A DNA stretch of 20,880 nt, taken from positions 1 to 20,880 of the forward strand of contig DVOG01000146.1 in NCBI GenBank assembly GCA_018713755.1. Direction: 5' to 3'. Source of the stretch: Candidatus Spyradosoma merdigallinarum. GTDB taxonomy: Bacteria; Verrucomicrobiota; Verrucomicrobiia; Opitutales; UBA953. Below are positions 10,644 through 18,558 of this stretch, in pieces. Position 1 is the first letter of the stretch. Each line of letters starts with the position of its first letter. The position numbers were made by a program, and so were the translations under genes. The notes under the pieces were generated by a model. That model saw nothing but the letters and a program-made list of their open reading frames with translations, searched no databases and was not told where the DNA came from.

Positions 10644-11810
10644 TCAGAACCCCAGCACGTTGAAGGCCACAGCGAAAACGCCGTCGCCGATGACGATTAA
10701 AGTGATGCCCAGCACGGAGGCGGACGTCGCCGCTTCGCCCACGTCGAGCGAGCTTTTCCCCGCGTTCATGCCGCGGAAGCAGCCCGCCCACGCGACGAGC
10801 CAGCCGAAGAACACGCTTTTTATCAGCCCGGAAAAAAGATGCTCCGGGTTCATCGTCATCACGGTCATGTTCCAGAACTGCTCGAGCGTGACGCCCATCG
10901 TCGAGACGACGGCTAGCCCGCCGAGCATCCCGACGATGTTCGAGTAAAGCGTCAGCAGCGGCATCATCAGCGTCAGCGCGATGATGCGCGGGAGCACGAG
11001 ATATTCCACGGGATTGACCCCGAGCACGCGGAAGGCGGAAATTTCCTCGCTCGCCTGCATGCTGCCGATTTGCGCCGCGAACGCCGATCCCGTGCGCCCG
11101 CACATGATGACGCTCGTCATGATCACGCCCATTTCGCGGAACATGGCGATGGCGATCAGGCTGACCACGTAGATGATCGCGCCGAAACGCTCCAGCTGCA
11201 TCGCGCCGATGTAGGCGAGAATCATGCCCGTGATGAACGAAATCAGCGAAATGATGGGCAGCGCGTCGATCCCGCAGCTCTGCACGAAATAAAGCAGATC
11301 GCGGCCGCGGAAGCGCGCTTTGCCGCAGAAAAGCCGCCCGAAGGCGCAGACGGTCTCGCCGAGAAATTCCAGCTGCTTGCGGAAGTCGGAGGCGAAGCGC
11401 GTCGCCCGATTTCCGATGCGGTAAAAAATGTCGCCTTCGTCGATTTTCGCGCGCTCGTCGGGCGCGTTCCCGCCGCCGACGAGCGCGAGCTCCGCCAGCC
11501 GCCGCAGATTGTCCGGAAGCGTGCTCAAATCCGCCTCGATTTCCTTTTCGCGGCAAAGCGCGACGCAGCGCAGCACGTAGCACACGAGGCTCGAATCGTA
11601 AGACGAAACGCCGGCGCAGTCGAATTTCAGCCGGCACGCGCCGCGCGTCTCGGCGAGCGCCTTTTCGAGCGTTCCCGCGTCGTCGAGCCCGTCCGAAATC
11701 GACCACTTCCCGCTCGGCCGCGCCGTCAGCGTTCCCGTCGCCTCGTCGCGCTCGACGGGAACGGCGGCGCGCTTCGACGGAGAAGATTTTCTGCGGGAGA
11801 CGAAAAGCAT
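10644..11810 (-). CDS. mlaE: MlaE-family permease with fused N-terminal STAS (MlaB-like) domain
   Basis: 388 residues. Residues about 15-105 are a STAS-like domain (GTLTARPSGKWSI..., LKFDCAGVSSYDSSLVCYVLRCVALCREK), corresponding to the separate MlaB of E. coli. Residues about 140-388 are the MlaE permease: GIDALPIISLISFITGMILAY, the conserved FREMGVIMTSVIMCGRTGSAFAAQIGSM loop, VLGVNPVEYLVLPRI, and several further membrane helices. The fusion explains the absence of a separate mlaB here. It is the first gene of the lipid-transport set, about 70 bases after lysA and beyond a terminator-like hairpin, so it probably has its own promoter. No MlaA or MlaC is seen nearby. Confidence 0.94.
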   Translation of the reverse strand: MLFVSRRKSSPSKRAAVPVERDEATGTLTARPSGKWSISDGLDDAGTLEKALAETRGACRLKFDCAGVSSYDSSLVCYVLRCVALCREKEIEADLSTLPDNLRRLAELALVGGGNAPDERAKIDEGDIFYRIGNRATRFASDFRKQLEFLGETVCAFGRLFCGKARFRGRDLLYFVQSCGIDALPIISLISFITGMILAYIGAMQLERFGAIIYVVSLIAIAMFREMGVIMTSVIMCGRTGSAFAAQIGSMQASEEISAFRVLGVNPVEYLVLPRIIALTLMMPLLTLYSNIVGMLGGLAVVSTMGVTLEQFWNMTVMTMNPEHLFSGLIKSVFFGWLVAWAGCFRGMNAGKSSLDVGEAATSASVLGITLIVIGDGVFAVAFNVLGF

Positions 11811-11831
11811 TTTTCGGAAACCTTACCCCCC

Positions 11832-11884
11832 CGCTCTTCTTTTCGCGAGAAAAAAAGAGCGTTCCCGCGCGGGCGCCGGCTCAG
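11832..11884 (-). terminator. Terminator-like hairpins between lysA and mlaE
   Basis: Two overlapping structures are possible. On the minus strand the lysA TGA runs into GAGC...CCCGCGCGGG...GCTC followed by seven T; the stem is interrupted and contains a GGGAACG copy. Next to it (11832-11861), CGCTCTT and AAGAGCG pair as the base of a longer, mostly A-T stem. Either could end lysA transcription. The stop codon is part of the first stem. Confidence 0.55.
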
Positions 11885-13140
11885 GCGATTTCGTTCTGCA
11901 CGATCTGCTCGAGCGTCTGGCGGCGGCGAATCAGGCGCATTTCGCCGTTTTCGCAAAGCATCGCCTCCGCCGATTCCGGGAACGAGTTGTAGTTTTTCGC
12001 CGACATCGCGGCGCAGTAGGCGCCGGCGCCGCCGACGATGCAGAAATCGCCGATTTCCGCCCGCGGGAGCGCGCGCTCCGCCAGCGTCTCCGGCTCGCCG
12101 GGCGCGCAGGAGACGAGGTCGCCGGATTCGCAGCAGTGCCCGACGACGACGTAGTTCTCCGTCTCCGCGGGAACGGCGCGTCCGGGCTTTTTCGCGAGGA
12201 AAATCGGGTGCTGCGCGCCGTAGAGGCTCGGGCGGAGAATGTCGGTCATGCCCGAATCGAGCTTGATGAATTTCCGGCCGGACGCGCCGGTGTCGACGAC
12301 GTCCTGCACGCGCGCGAGAATCGCGCCCGCGTTCGCGACGAGATACGTTCCCGGCTCGATTTCGAAATGCAGCCGCCGCCCGGTCTCCTCCGCGAGCTGC
12401 GCGATCGCGTCGCGCACGGGAGCGCCGCAGTCCTGCAAATCCGTCGTTTTTTCGCCGTCGACGCGGGCGACCTTGTAGCCGCCGCCGAAGTCGAGCGTGC
12501 GCGCCGTCGGAAACAGCCGCACCATGCCGAGCGAGCGCAGCGCGGCCTTCTGCCACACGGCGGGGTCGCTCCCGCTGCCGATGTGCGTGTGGATGCGCTC
12601 GAGCTCCAGCCCGTGCTTTTCCAGAATCTCTTTGACCGTTCCCGCGTATTCGTGCCAAATGCCGAAGGAGGAATCCGGCCCGCCGACGTTGGTTTTCCCC
12701 GTGCCGCCGGACCCCATGCCCGGATTGAAGCGCACGCCGACGCGCGCCCCCGGGAACGCGCGCCCGAAGCGCTCGAGCTGGTCGAGCGAGCACGCGTTGA
12801 ACTTGACGCCGCCGCGCAGAAGCTCCGCGAAATCTTCCGGAAGCTCCTGCGTCGAAAGCGAAATTTTTTCGGCGGGAACGCCGGCGAGCATCGCGCGGCG
12901 GACTTCGTAGACGCTGGACGCGTCGAAATGCAGGCCGAGCGAAAGGAAAAGCCGCAGCACGGCGGCGTTCGGGCACGCCTTGATCGCGAAGCGCACCGTC
13001 AGCCCGAACGCGTTCGGGAACGCGAGGCAGGCGGCGGCGTTCGCGCGGAGCGTCTTTTCGTCGTAGACGTAAAGCGGCGTGCCGAAGCGCTCGGCGAGCG
13101 CGGCGGCTTTTTCCGCGGAAAGAAAGGGATGTTGCGTCAT
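11881..13140 (-). CDS. lysA: Diaminopimelate decarboxylase
   Basis: 419 residues, normal length. Fold-type III PLP enzyme that decarboxylates meso-diaminopimelate to L-lysine in the cytoplasm. Seen: FAIKAC with the PLP lysine K54 (usually YALKAN), HTHIGSGSD, the phosphate-binding TLDFGGGYK, EPGTYLVANAG, the active-site CESGD (C337), and GAGAYCAAMSAKNYNSFP near the C-terminus. The FAIKAC variant departs a little from the classical motif, so specificity for a related carboxylated amino acid or polyamine precursor cannot be excluded, but the full motif set fits LysA. No Shine-Dalgarno sequence precedes the ATG; the leader is A/T-rich. Confidence 0.92.
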   Translation of the reverse strand: MTQHPFLSAEKAAALAERFGTPLYVYDEKTLRANAAACLAFPNAFGLTVRFAIKACPNAAVLRLFLSLGLHFDASSVYEVRRAMLAGVPAEKISLSTQELPEDFAELLRGGVKFNACSLDQLERFGRAFPGARVGVRFNPGMGSGGTGKTNVGGPDSSFGIWHEYAGTVKEILEKHGLELERIHTHIGSGSDPAVWQKAALRSLGMVRLFPTARTLDFGGGYKVARVDGEKTTDLQDCGAPVRDAIAQLAEETGRRLHFEIEPGTYLVANAGAILARVQDVVDTGASGRKFIKLDSGMTDILRPSLYGAQHPIFLAKKPGRAVPAETENYVVVGHCCESGDLVSCAPGEPETLAERALPRAEIGDFCIVGGAGAYCAAMSAKNYNSFPESAEAMLCENGEMRLIRRRQTLEQIVQNEIA

Positions 13141-13171
13141 AAGATTTTTTTTTCGGAAATTTTCGGAAAGA

Positions 13172-13200
13172 ACTATCGCGGATCGGCGCGCGGGAGTGAA
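13172..13200 (-). promoter_or_regulatory. Possible promoter of lysA
   Basis: On the minus strand TTCACT (plus 13195-13200) and GATAGT (plus 13172-13177) are 17 bases apart, each matching the sigma70 consensus at 4/6. The site lies in the 82-base gap between the symporter stop and lysA, and would give a leader of about 25 bases. Weak match; offered because of spacing and position. Confidence 0.25.
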
Positions 13201-13222
13201 GTTTTTTCTCGCGGCGGGAACG

Positions 13223-14158
13223 TCATTTGATCGTCGTCTCGTTCACGTCCGCGTGGCGCAGCTGCCAGGAATTCCACAGATTGTGGCAGACGACGTAAAA
13301 CGTCGGGCCGAGCGCCACGACGGGATTGAAGAACGCGAGCCCGACCCAGAGCATCAGCATCGTGTTCTTCTGACCGAGCGACTGCGAACACTCGCGCCGG
13401 AAGCGCGGTTCGCCGAGAAAGTAGCCCGCGGCGAAATTGATCGCGCACAGCGACGCCGCGAGCGCGAAAATCTCCAGCAGCAGCGTGGGCGACAGGTGTT
13501 CCTGCTTGCTCACGTAGGCGGAACTCTGCGCGCAAACCGTGAAGAGCATCACCATCCACAGGTAAAACGAAAGGAATTTCCAGCGCCGGATGAACGCCGC
13601 GACGGGCTTCATGAAGTTGCGGAAAATCACGGAAAGCGCGAAGGGAACGCCGACCAGCATCATCGTTTTCCACGCCAGCGAAAACGTGTCGATTTCAAGA
13701 GCGTCGCCGAAGACGAGCGCCGAGACGGGAGCGAGCGCGACCGCCGTGAAAAGATTCGTCGAAACGACGCTCACCGTCGCGTAATCCTCGCGCCTGCCGA
13801 GCAGCCCGGTGATCACGGGAGCGGCGTTCGCCGTCGGCGTCATGCCGATGAGAAACGCCATCACCGCGAAGTCTTCGTTCCCCGTCAGTTTCCCGACGGC
13901 GAAGTAGGCGCACGTCGCCAGCGCGACCATGAACAGCGGGATGCGCAGATGGCTCCAGCCGGTGCTTTCGCGGCTGAACTTCACGTCGATGAACGAAAAC
14001 AGCAGCATCAGCATGACCATCGGCGGGACGAAGTCGCCCGCGCAGTTTTCGAAGAACGCTCCCGCCGGACGGAAAAGCGCGGGAACGCCTCCGCCCAGCG
14101 CCATCGCTCCGACGAGGCAGAGCATCCGCCGCGTGCCGGGATTGATTCGGATTTTCAT
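13223..14158 (-). CDS. Bile acid:sodium symporter (BASS/SBF) family transporter
   Basis: 311 residues with about nine to ten hydrophobic segments and few charged residues between them. Family marks include MVMLMLLFSFIDVKFS in the N-terminal half, MAFLIGMTPTANAAPVITGLLG (the crossover helix with conserved small polar residues), VSTNLFTAVALAP, and the C-terminal GQKNTMLMLWVGLAFFNP followed by GPTFYVVCHNLWNSWQ. Known members import organic anions with Na+; the substrate here cannot be read from sequence. A TATAAT box lies only 11 bases before the ATG at 14158, so either the transcript is nearly leaderless or translation starts at Met12. The gene is divergent from the sulfatase operon. Confidence 0.88.
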   Translation of the reverse strand: MKIRINPGTRRMLCLVGAMALGGGVPALFRPAGAFFENCAGDFVPPMVMLMLLFSFIDVKFSRESTGWSHLRIPLFMVALATCAYFAVGKLTGNEDFAVMAFLIGMTPTANAAPVITGLLGRREDYATVSVVSTNLFTAVALAPVSALVFGDALEIDTFSLAWKTMMLVGVPFALSVIFRNFMKPVAAFIRRWKFLSFYLWMVMLFTVCAQSSAYVSKQEHLSPTLLLEIFALAASLCAINFAAGYFLGEPRFRRECSQSLGQKNTMLMLWVGLAFFNPVVALGPTFYVVCHNLWNSWQLRHADVNETTIK

Positions 14159-14169
14159 AAAAGGGCGCG

Positions 14170-14198
14170 ATTATAACGCGTCGACGCTTCCGCGGGAA
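14170..14198 (-). promoter_or_regulatory. Promoter of the symporter gene, with -35 region over a GGGAACG word
   Basis: A perfect TATAAT on the minus strand (plus 14170-14175) faces the symporter gene. Seventeen bases upstream is TTCCCG (plus 14193-14198), a poor -35 that is part of a GGGAACG copy (14194-14200). The predicted transcript start is about 5 bases before the ATG. Confidence 0.45.
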
Positions 14199-14212
14199 CG
14201 GAAATTTTGCCT

Positions 14213-14222
14213 GTTGCGCAAC
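14213..14222. promoter_or_regulatory. Perfect 10-bp palindrome in the divergent promoter region (possible operator)
   Basis: GTTGCGCAAC is a perfect palindrome with a central CG, the general shape of LacI-family half-site pairs, midway between the divergent symporter and sulfatase genes. A 10-bp palindrome can occur by chance, and no regulator gene is adjacent. No convincing plus-strand -35/-10 pair was found for the sulfatase operon; TGTAAA at 14235-14240 is a possible -10. Confidence 0.2.
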
Positions 14223-14250
14223 GGAAACGGAACCTGTAAAAAGTGCGCCG

Positions 14251-15717
14251 ATGAAAAAGTTCAGCCCCGGTCCCGCAAAAGGTCTCCTTTTCGCCGGTCT
14301 CGTCTGCGCCCTGTCCGTTCCCGCGGCGGAAGCGGAACGCGAAGCGCGCGCCTCCATGAACGTGCTTTTTCTGATGGCGGACGACATGCGCCCCGAACTG
14401 GGCTGCTACGGCGTGAAGGAAGTCCGCACGCCCTGCATCGACCGCCTCGCCGCGAGCGGCGTCGTGTTCCGGAACGCCTACTGCAACGTTCCCGTGAGCG
14501 GCGCCTCGCGCGCGAGCCTGCTCACCGGCGTCTACCCTCGCTGGCCGAACCGCTTCACGAGCTTCTCCGCGCGCGCGGACAAAGACTGCCCGGAGGCCGT
14601 CCCGCTTCCCGCCTGGTTCAAGCGCTTCGGCTACCGCACGGTGTCCGCGGGAAAAGTTTTCCACCACATCGAAGACTGCGCCGACGCCTGGAGCGAGCCG
14701 CCGTTCCGCACGCATCCCGACGGCTACGACGTGTATTGGGCGGAATACAACCGCTGGGAACTTTGGCAAAACTCGGAGTCGGGAAAATTCATCAATCCGA
14801 AAACCATGCGCGGGCCGTTCTGCGAATCCGCCGACGTTCCCGACGAAGCCTACGACGACGGCAAGCTCGCCGCGCGCGCCGCCGCCGACCTGCGCCGCCT
14901 CCGGGACGCCGGCGAACCCTTCTTCTACGCCTGCGGTTTCTGGAAGCCGCATCTGCCCTTCAACGCGCCGAAAAAATACTGGGATCTTTACGACCGGGAA
15001 AAAATCCCGCTCCCGCCGAACCGTTCCCGCCCGAAAAATCTGCCCGCCCAGGTGCGCAATTCCTCCGAAATCCGCGCCTACGCGCGCGTCTCCGCGGAAA
15101 ACGCGCGCGACGAAGCGTTCCTGCGGGAAGTGCGCCACGGCTACTACGCCTGCCTCAGCTACGTCGACGCGCAGATCGGGAAAGTGCTCGACGCGCTCGA
15201 CGCGCTCGGCTTGGCGGACAGCACGATCGTCGTGCTGCTGGGCGACCACGGCTGGAATTTGGGCGAACACGGCTTCATCGGGAAACACAATCTGATGGAC
15301 ACGGCGACGCGCGTGCCGCTCATCATCCGCGTTCCCGGGAAAAAAACCGGCGAAACCGCCGCGCTGACGGAGTTCGTGGACCTTTATCCCGCGCTGTGCG
15401 ACCTGTGCGGGATTCCGCAGCCCGAAAACCAGCTCGACGGGAGCAGCTTCGCCCGCGTTTTCGACGATCTTTCCGCGAAAACCAAGGACGCCGTCTACAT
15501 CCAGTGGGAAGGCGGCGACAACGCCGTTTCCCGCCGCTTCAGCTACGCGGAATGGCGCAGAAACGGCAAAAAAACCGCCGCCATGCTTTTCGACCACGAC
15601 GCCGACCCGCGGGAAACCGCGAACGGAATCGGACAAAAAAAATACGCCCGCGACGTCGCCGCGCTGGAAAATTTCATCCGACAGAAAAAAGCAACATTCG
15701 GAAGACAAACCCCATGA
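14251..15717 (+). CDS. Secreted sulfatase, iduronate-2-sulfatase-like, serine-type
   Basis: 488 residues with a signal peptide (about 1-28, ...VPAAEA|ER). Type I sulfatase: the metal-binding pair DD (44-45) in MADDMRPELGCYG, the modification motif SGASRASLLTG with S83 at the formylglycine position, FYACGFWKPHLPF, and the late metal ligands GDHGWNLGEHGF (D332, H333). The overall order resembles human and bacterial iduronate-2-sulfatases. Because position 83 is Ser rather than Cys, activation would need the radical-SAM maturase anSME rather than oxygen-dependent FGE; no maturase is in this window. Acting outside the cytoplasm, it should remove sulfate esters from glycans. Its stop overlaps the GH2 start (ATGA), so the two are co-translated. 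Confidence 0.93.
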   Translation: MKKFSPGPAKGLLFAGLVCALSVPAAEAEREARASMNVLFLMADDMRPELGCYGVKEVRTPCIDRLAASGVVFRNAYCNVPVSGASRASLLTGVYPRWPNRFTSFSARADKDCPEAVPLPAWFKRFGYRTVSAGKVFHHIEDCADAWSEPPFRTHPDGYDVYWAEYNRWELWQNSESGKFINPKTMRGPFCESADVPDEAYDDGKLAARAAADLRRLRDAGEPFFYACGFWKPHLPFNAPKKYWDLYDREKIPLPPNRSRPKNLPAQVRNSSEIRAYARVSAENARDEAFLREVRHGYYACLSYVDAQIGKVLDALDALGLADSTIVVLLGDHGWNLGEHGFIGKHNLMDTATRVPLIIRVPGKKTGETAALTEFVDLYPALCDLCGIPQPENQLDGSSFARVFDDLSAKTKDAVYIQWEGGDNAVSRRFSYAEWRRNGKKTAAMLFDHDADPRETANGIGQKKYARDVAALENFIRQKKATFGRQTP

Positions 15718-17786
15718 TCATCAAAAACACCCTGCGGAAAGCGCTGCCCGCCGCTTTCCTGCTCCTCCTCTGCGGCGCGCTGCACGCCGAGCGGCAAGAC
15801 ATCCTGCTCAACGACGGCTGGTCGTTCCGCTTCTCGCACCAAGTGGAACGCGGCACCGAACGGCGCGTCGACCTGCCGCACACCTGGAACGCGAAAGACG
15901 CGCTCTCCGGCAAACTCGACTACAAGCGCGGGATCGGCAACTACGAAAAGAAAATCGCCGTCCCCGCGGACTGGAAAGGCAAGCGCCTTTTCCTGCGCTT
16001 CGAAGGCGCGAACAGCGTCGCGAACGTCTTCGTGAACCGCCGCTGGCTCGGCGAGCACCGCGGAGGCTACGGCGCGTTCGTCTTCGAAATCACGGACCGC
16101 GTCAACTACGGCAAGGAAAACACGATCACCGTGCGCCTCAACAACGGAGAGCGGCTCGACGTGATGCCGCTCGTGGGCGACTTCAATTTCTACGGCGGCA
16201 TTTACCGCGACGTGCATCTGCTCGTCACCGACGACGTGTGCATCTCGCCGCTGGACTACGCGTCCTCCGGCGTGCGGCTTTTCCAGGAAGACGTCTCGGA
16301 AAAGCAGGCGACCGTCCGCGTCGTCACGGCGCTTTCCAACGGCGCCGACGTTCCCGCGGACGTCCGCGTCCGCGCGCGCATTCTCGCCGACGGAAAAGTC
16401 GTGCAGGAAAAAGACCGCGCGGTCTCCGTTCCCGCGGACGCCTCCGCCCGGGCGGAAATCGAGTTCGACATGAAAAATCCGCGCCTGTGGAACGGCCGCG
16501 AAGATCCGTTCCTGTACCGCGCCGAAATCGTCCTGCTGCGCGGCGGCAAGGAAATCGACCGCGTGGAGCAGCCGCTCGGCCTGCGTTTCTTCCGCATCGA
16601 TCCCGACAAGGGCTTTTTCCTGAACGGCAAGCACCTGCCGCTGCGCGGCGTCTGCCGCCACCAGGACCGCGACGGCATCGGGAACGCGCTCTCGAAAGAG
16701 CATCACGACGAAGACATGGCGATCATGCTTGAAATGGGCGTCAACGCCGTGCGCCTCGCGCATTACCCGCACGCGGAATATTTCTATGATCTGGCGGACA
16801 AGCACGGCCTCGTCGTCTGGGCGGAAATTCCCTTCGTCGGTCCCGGCGGCTATCTCGACAAAGGTTTCGTCGACCATCCCGCGTTCCGCGCCAACGGCAA
16901 GGAACAGCTCAAGGAAATGATCCGCCAGCACGGGAACCATCCCTCCGTCTGCATGTGGGGCCTGTTCAACGAGCTGACCGCCGCCGGAGACAATCCCTGC
17001 GACTACATCCGGGAACTCAACGCCCTCGCGCACGAAGAAGACCCGACGCGCCCGACCGTCGCCGCGAGCAACCAGCAGGGCGCCATCAACTTCATCACCG
17101 ACGCGATCGCGTGGAACCGCTACGACGGCTGGTACGGCGGAACGCCCGCCAACCTGGGCCGCTGGCTCGACTCCATGCACAAAAACCATCCCGAGCTGCG
17201 CATCGGCATCAGCGAATACGGCGCCGGCGGGAGCATCCTTCACCAGCAGGACGAGCTGAAAAAGCCCGTCGCCGCAAGCTGGCATCATCCCGAAAACTGG
17301 CAGACGCATTACCACATCGAAAACTGGAAAATTCTCTCCTCCCGTCCCTTCGTCTGGGGAAGCTTCGTGTGGAACATGTTCGACTTCGGCGCCGCGCACC
17401 GCCGCGAAGGCGACCGCCCCGGCATCAACGACAAGGGACTCGTCACCTTCGACCGCAAAATCCGCAAAGACGCCTTCTACTTCTACAAAGCGAACTGGAT
17501 CAAGGACGTTCCCGTGCTTCACCTCGCGGGAAAACGCCACGTGAAGCGCTCCGCTCCCGCGCAAACCGTCATCGCCTTCACGAACCTGCCCGAAGCCGAG
17601 CTCTTCGTGAACGGCGAAAGCCGCGGGACCGCCAAGCCCGACGCCGTCGCCGTCGTCTCGTGGAAAAACGTCGCGCTGCGCCCGGGCGAAAACGAAATCC
17701 GCGTCGAAGCCCGCGCCGCCGACGGCAAAAAAATCAGCGACGCCGTTTCCTGCGTCCTCGCTCCCGAGGAAAAAAAGAAACAATGA
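15714..17786 (+). CDS. Secreted glycoside hydrolase family 2 enzyme (beta-galactosidase/beta-glucuronidase type)
   Basis: 690 residues with a signal peptide (about 1-25, LLLLCGALHA|ER). Domain order: jelly-roll sugar-binding (about 28-175; DGWSFRFS, VDLPHTWNAKD, FEGANSVANVFVNRRWLGEHRGGY), an immunoglobulin-like sandwich (about 185-295), a TIM barrel (about 300-590) and a C-terminal beta domain with FTNLPEAELFVNGESRG as in DUF4982-type tails. The catalytic acid/base is E420 in FNEL and the nucleophile E501 in SEYGAGG. The RHQDRDG and VRLAHYPH motifs are the GH2 signature. Substrate choice between galactoside and glucuronide is open; the sulfatase partner suggests a sulfated glycan. The start is fixed by the ATGA overlap, and the frame continuing far upstream lies inside the sulfatase gene and is not real. 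The stop overlaps the next gene in the same way. Confidence 0.95.
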   Translation: MIIKNTLRKALPAAFLLLLCGALHAERQDILLNDGWSFRFSHQVERGTERRVDLPHTWNAKDALSGKLDYKRGIGNYEKKIAVPADWKGKRLFLRFEGANSVANVFVNRRWLGEHRGGYGAFVFEITDRVNYGKENTITVRLNNGERLDVMPLVGDFNFYGGIYRDVHLLVTDDVCISPLDYASSGVRLFQEDVSEKQATVRVVTALSNGADVPADVRVRARILADGKVVQEKDRAVSVPADASARAEIEFDMKNPRLWNGREDPFLYRAEIVLLRGGKEIDRVEQPLGLRFFRIDPDKGFFLNGKHLPLRGVCRHQDRDGIGNALSKEHHDEDMAIMLEMGVNAVRLAHYPHAEYFYDLADKHGLVVWAEIPFVGPGGYLDKGFVDHPAFRANGKEQLKEMIRQHGNHPSVCMWGLFNELTAAGDNPCDYIRELNALAHEEDPTRPTVAASNQQGAINFITDAIAWNRYDGWYGGTPANLGRWLDSMHKNHPELRIGISEYGAGGSILHQQDELKKPVAASWHHPENWQTHYHIENWKILSSRPFVWGSFVWNMFDFGAAHRREGDRPGINDKGLVTFDRKIRKDAFYFYKANWIKDVPVLHLAGKRHVKRSAPAQTVIAFTNLPEAELFVNGESRGTAKPDAVAVVSWKNVALRPGENEIRVEARAADGKKISDAVSCVLAPEEKKKQ

Positions 17787-18400
17787 CGACGACGCCTTTC
17801 CCGCCGCGGAATTTTTTCGCCGCGTTCACGGACGCGCACGCGCATCTGCCCGCGTCCGCGGCGGACGACGCCGCCGTGCGCCTCCCCGCGGGAACGCGCG
17901 TCCTGCTGAACGCGACGCGCCCCGGGGACTTCCCGCGCGTCGCCGCGCTCGCCGAAAAATTCCCCGACGCCGTCGTTCCCGCCTTCGGCGTCCATCCCTG
18001 GTTCGCCGACGAATGGAGCGCCGAAGCGGAAAAGATTCTGCGCCGTCGTCTTTCGGACGCGCCGGGCGACGCCGCCGTCGGGGAAATCGGGCTCGACCGC
18101 TGCCGCGGGAACGCTCCCGCGCAGGAAAAAGCCTTCCGCGAACAGCTCGAAATCGCGGCGGAATTCCGCGCGCCCGTCTCGATTCACTGCGTCCGCGCGT
18201 TCGGTCGGACGGAAGAAACGCTGCGCGCCTTCGCCGAAGCGGGAACGCTCCCGCCCTTTCTGCTTCACGCCTACGGCGGCTCGCCGGAACAGGCGAAAAT
18301 CTTCGCGCGGCTCGGCGGCGCGTTCTCCGCGCCGCGGAAGCCGCTCCCGCCCGAGTGCCTCGTCGTTCCCGAATCCGACGCGCCGCTCTCCGCCCGCTGA
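17783..18400 (+). CDS. Compact TatD-family metal-dependent hydrolase
   Basis: 205 residues, compared with about 255-265 for typical TatD. All metal-site motifs are present: DAHAH near residue 20, GEIGLD, SIHCVRAFG, LLHAYGGSPEQAK and the final aspartate in ESDAP. The chain ends just five residues after ESDAP, where normal TatD proteins continue with about 50 residues (RGKRNEP... and terminal helices). The stretch before ESDAP is also shortened. No frameshifted continuation is visible after the stop. TatD proteins are 3'-5' deoxyribonucleases or related phosphoesterases; with this truncation, activity is uncertain. The start overlaps the GH2 stop (ATGA), so it is translationally coupled to a secreted glycosidase although it has no signal peptide itself. 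Confidence 0.88.
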   Translation: MTTTPFPPRNFFAAFTDAHAHLPASAADDAAVRLPAGTRVLLNATRPGDFPRVAALAEKFPDAVVPAFGVHPWFADEWSAEAEKILRRRLSDAPGDAAVGEIGLDRCRGNAPAQEKAFREQLEIAAEFRAPVSIHCVRAFGRTEETLRAFAEAGTLPPFLLHAYGGSPEQAKIFARLGGAFSAPRKPLPPECLVVPESDAPLSAR

Positions 18401-18458
18401 CTCGCGGAAACGGGAACGGACGCATCGCTTCCGCGCGGGGACGAAACGAAAGAAAAAA

Positions 18459-18490
18459 AGCGTCCCCGCAGGATATCCCGCGGGAACGCC
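18459..18490 (-). terminator. Rho-independent terminator of the PEP-CTERM gene
   Basis: GCGTCCCCGC (18460-18469) and GCGGGAACGC (18480-18489) pair over 10 bp with one G-T. On the minus strand the stem is followed by seven T. It lies about 70 bases beyond the PEP-CTERM stop, in the convergent gap with the TatD gene. One arm is a GGGAACG copy. Confidence 0.75.
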
Positions 18491-18558
18491 GTGTTACCTG
18501 ATAAACTGATTCTCCGCCGAATCGGCTATGAATCAGAAATCTTTTCTATGCCGCAGCA

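Noticed and set aside
13929..15713. Upstream extension of the GH2 frame into the sulfatase and symporter genes
   Set aside because: The frame stays open by chance; this part is Arg/Pro-rich and out of frame with the sulfatase. The GH2 signal peptide begins at 15714 with an ATGA overlap.
15543..17783. 746-codon minus-strand frame opposite the GH2 gene
   Set aside because: Antisense shadow with Val/Ala/Asp-rich sequence and no domain. The GH2 catalytic motifs are on plus.
18401..18440. Terminator for the sulfatase-GH2-TatD operon (CGCGGAA...TTCCGCG)
   Set aside because: A 7-bp stem with a long loop and no following T-run; too weak to call.
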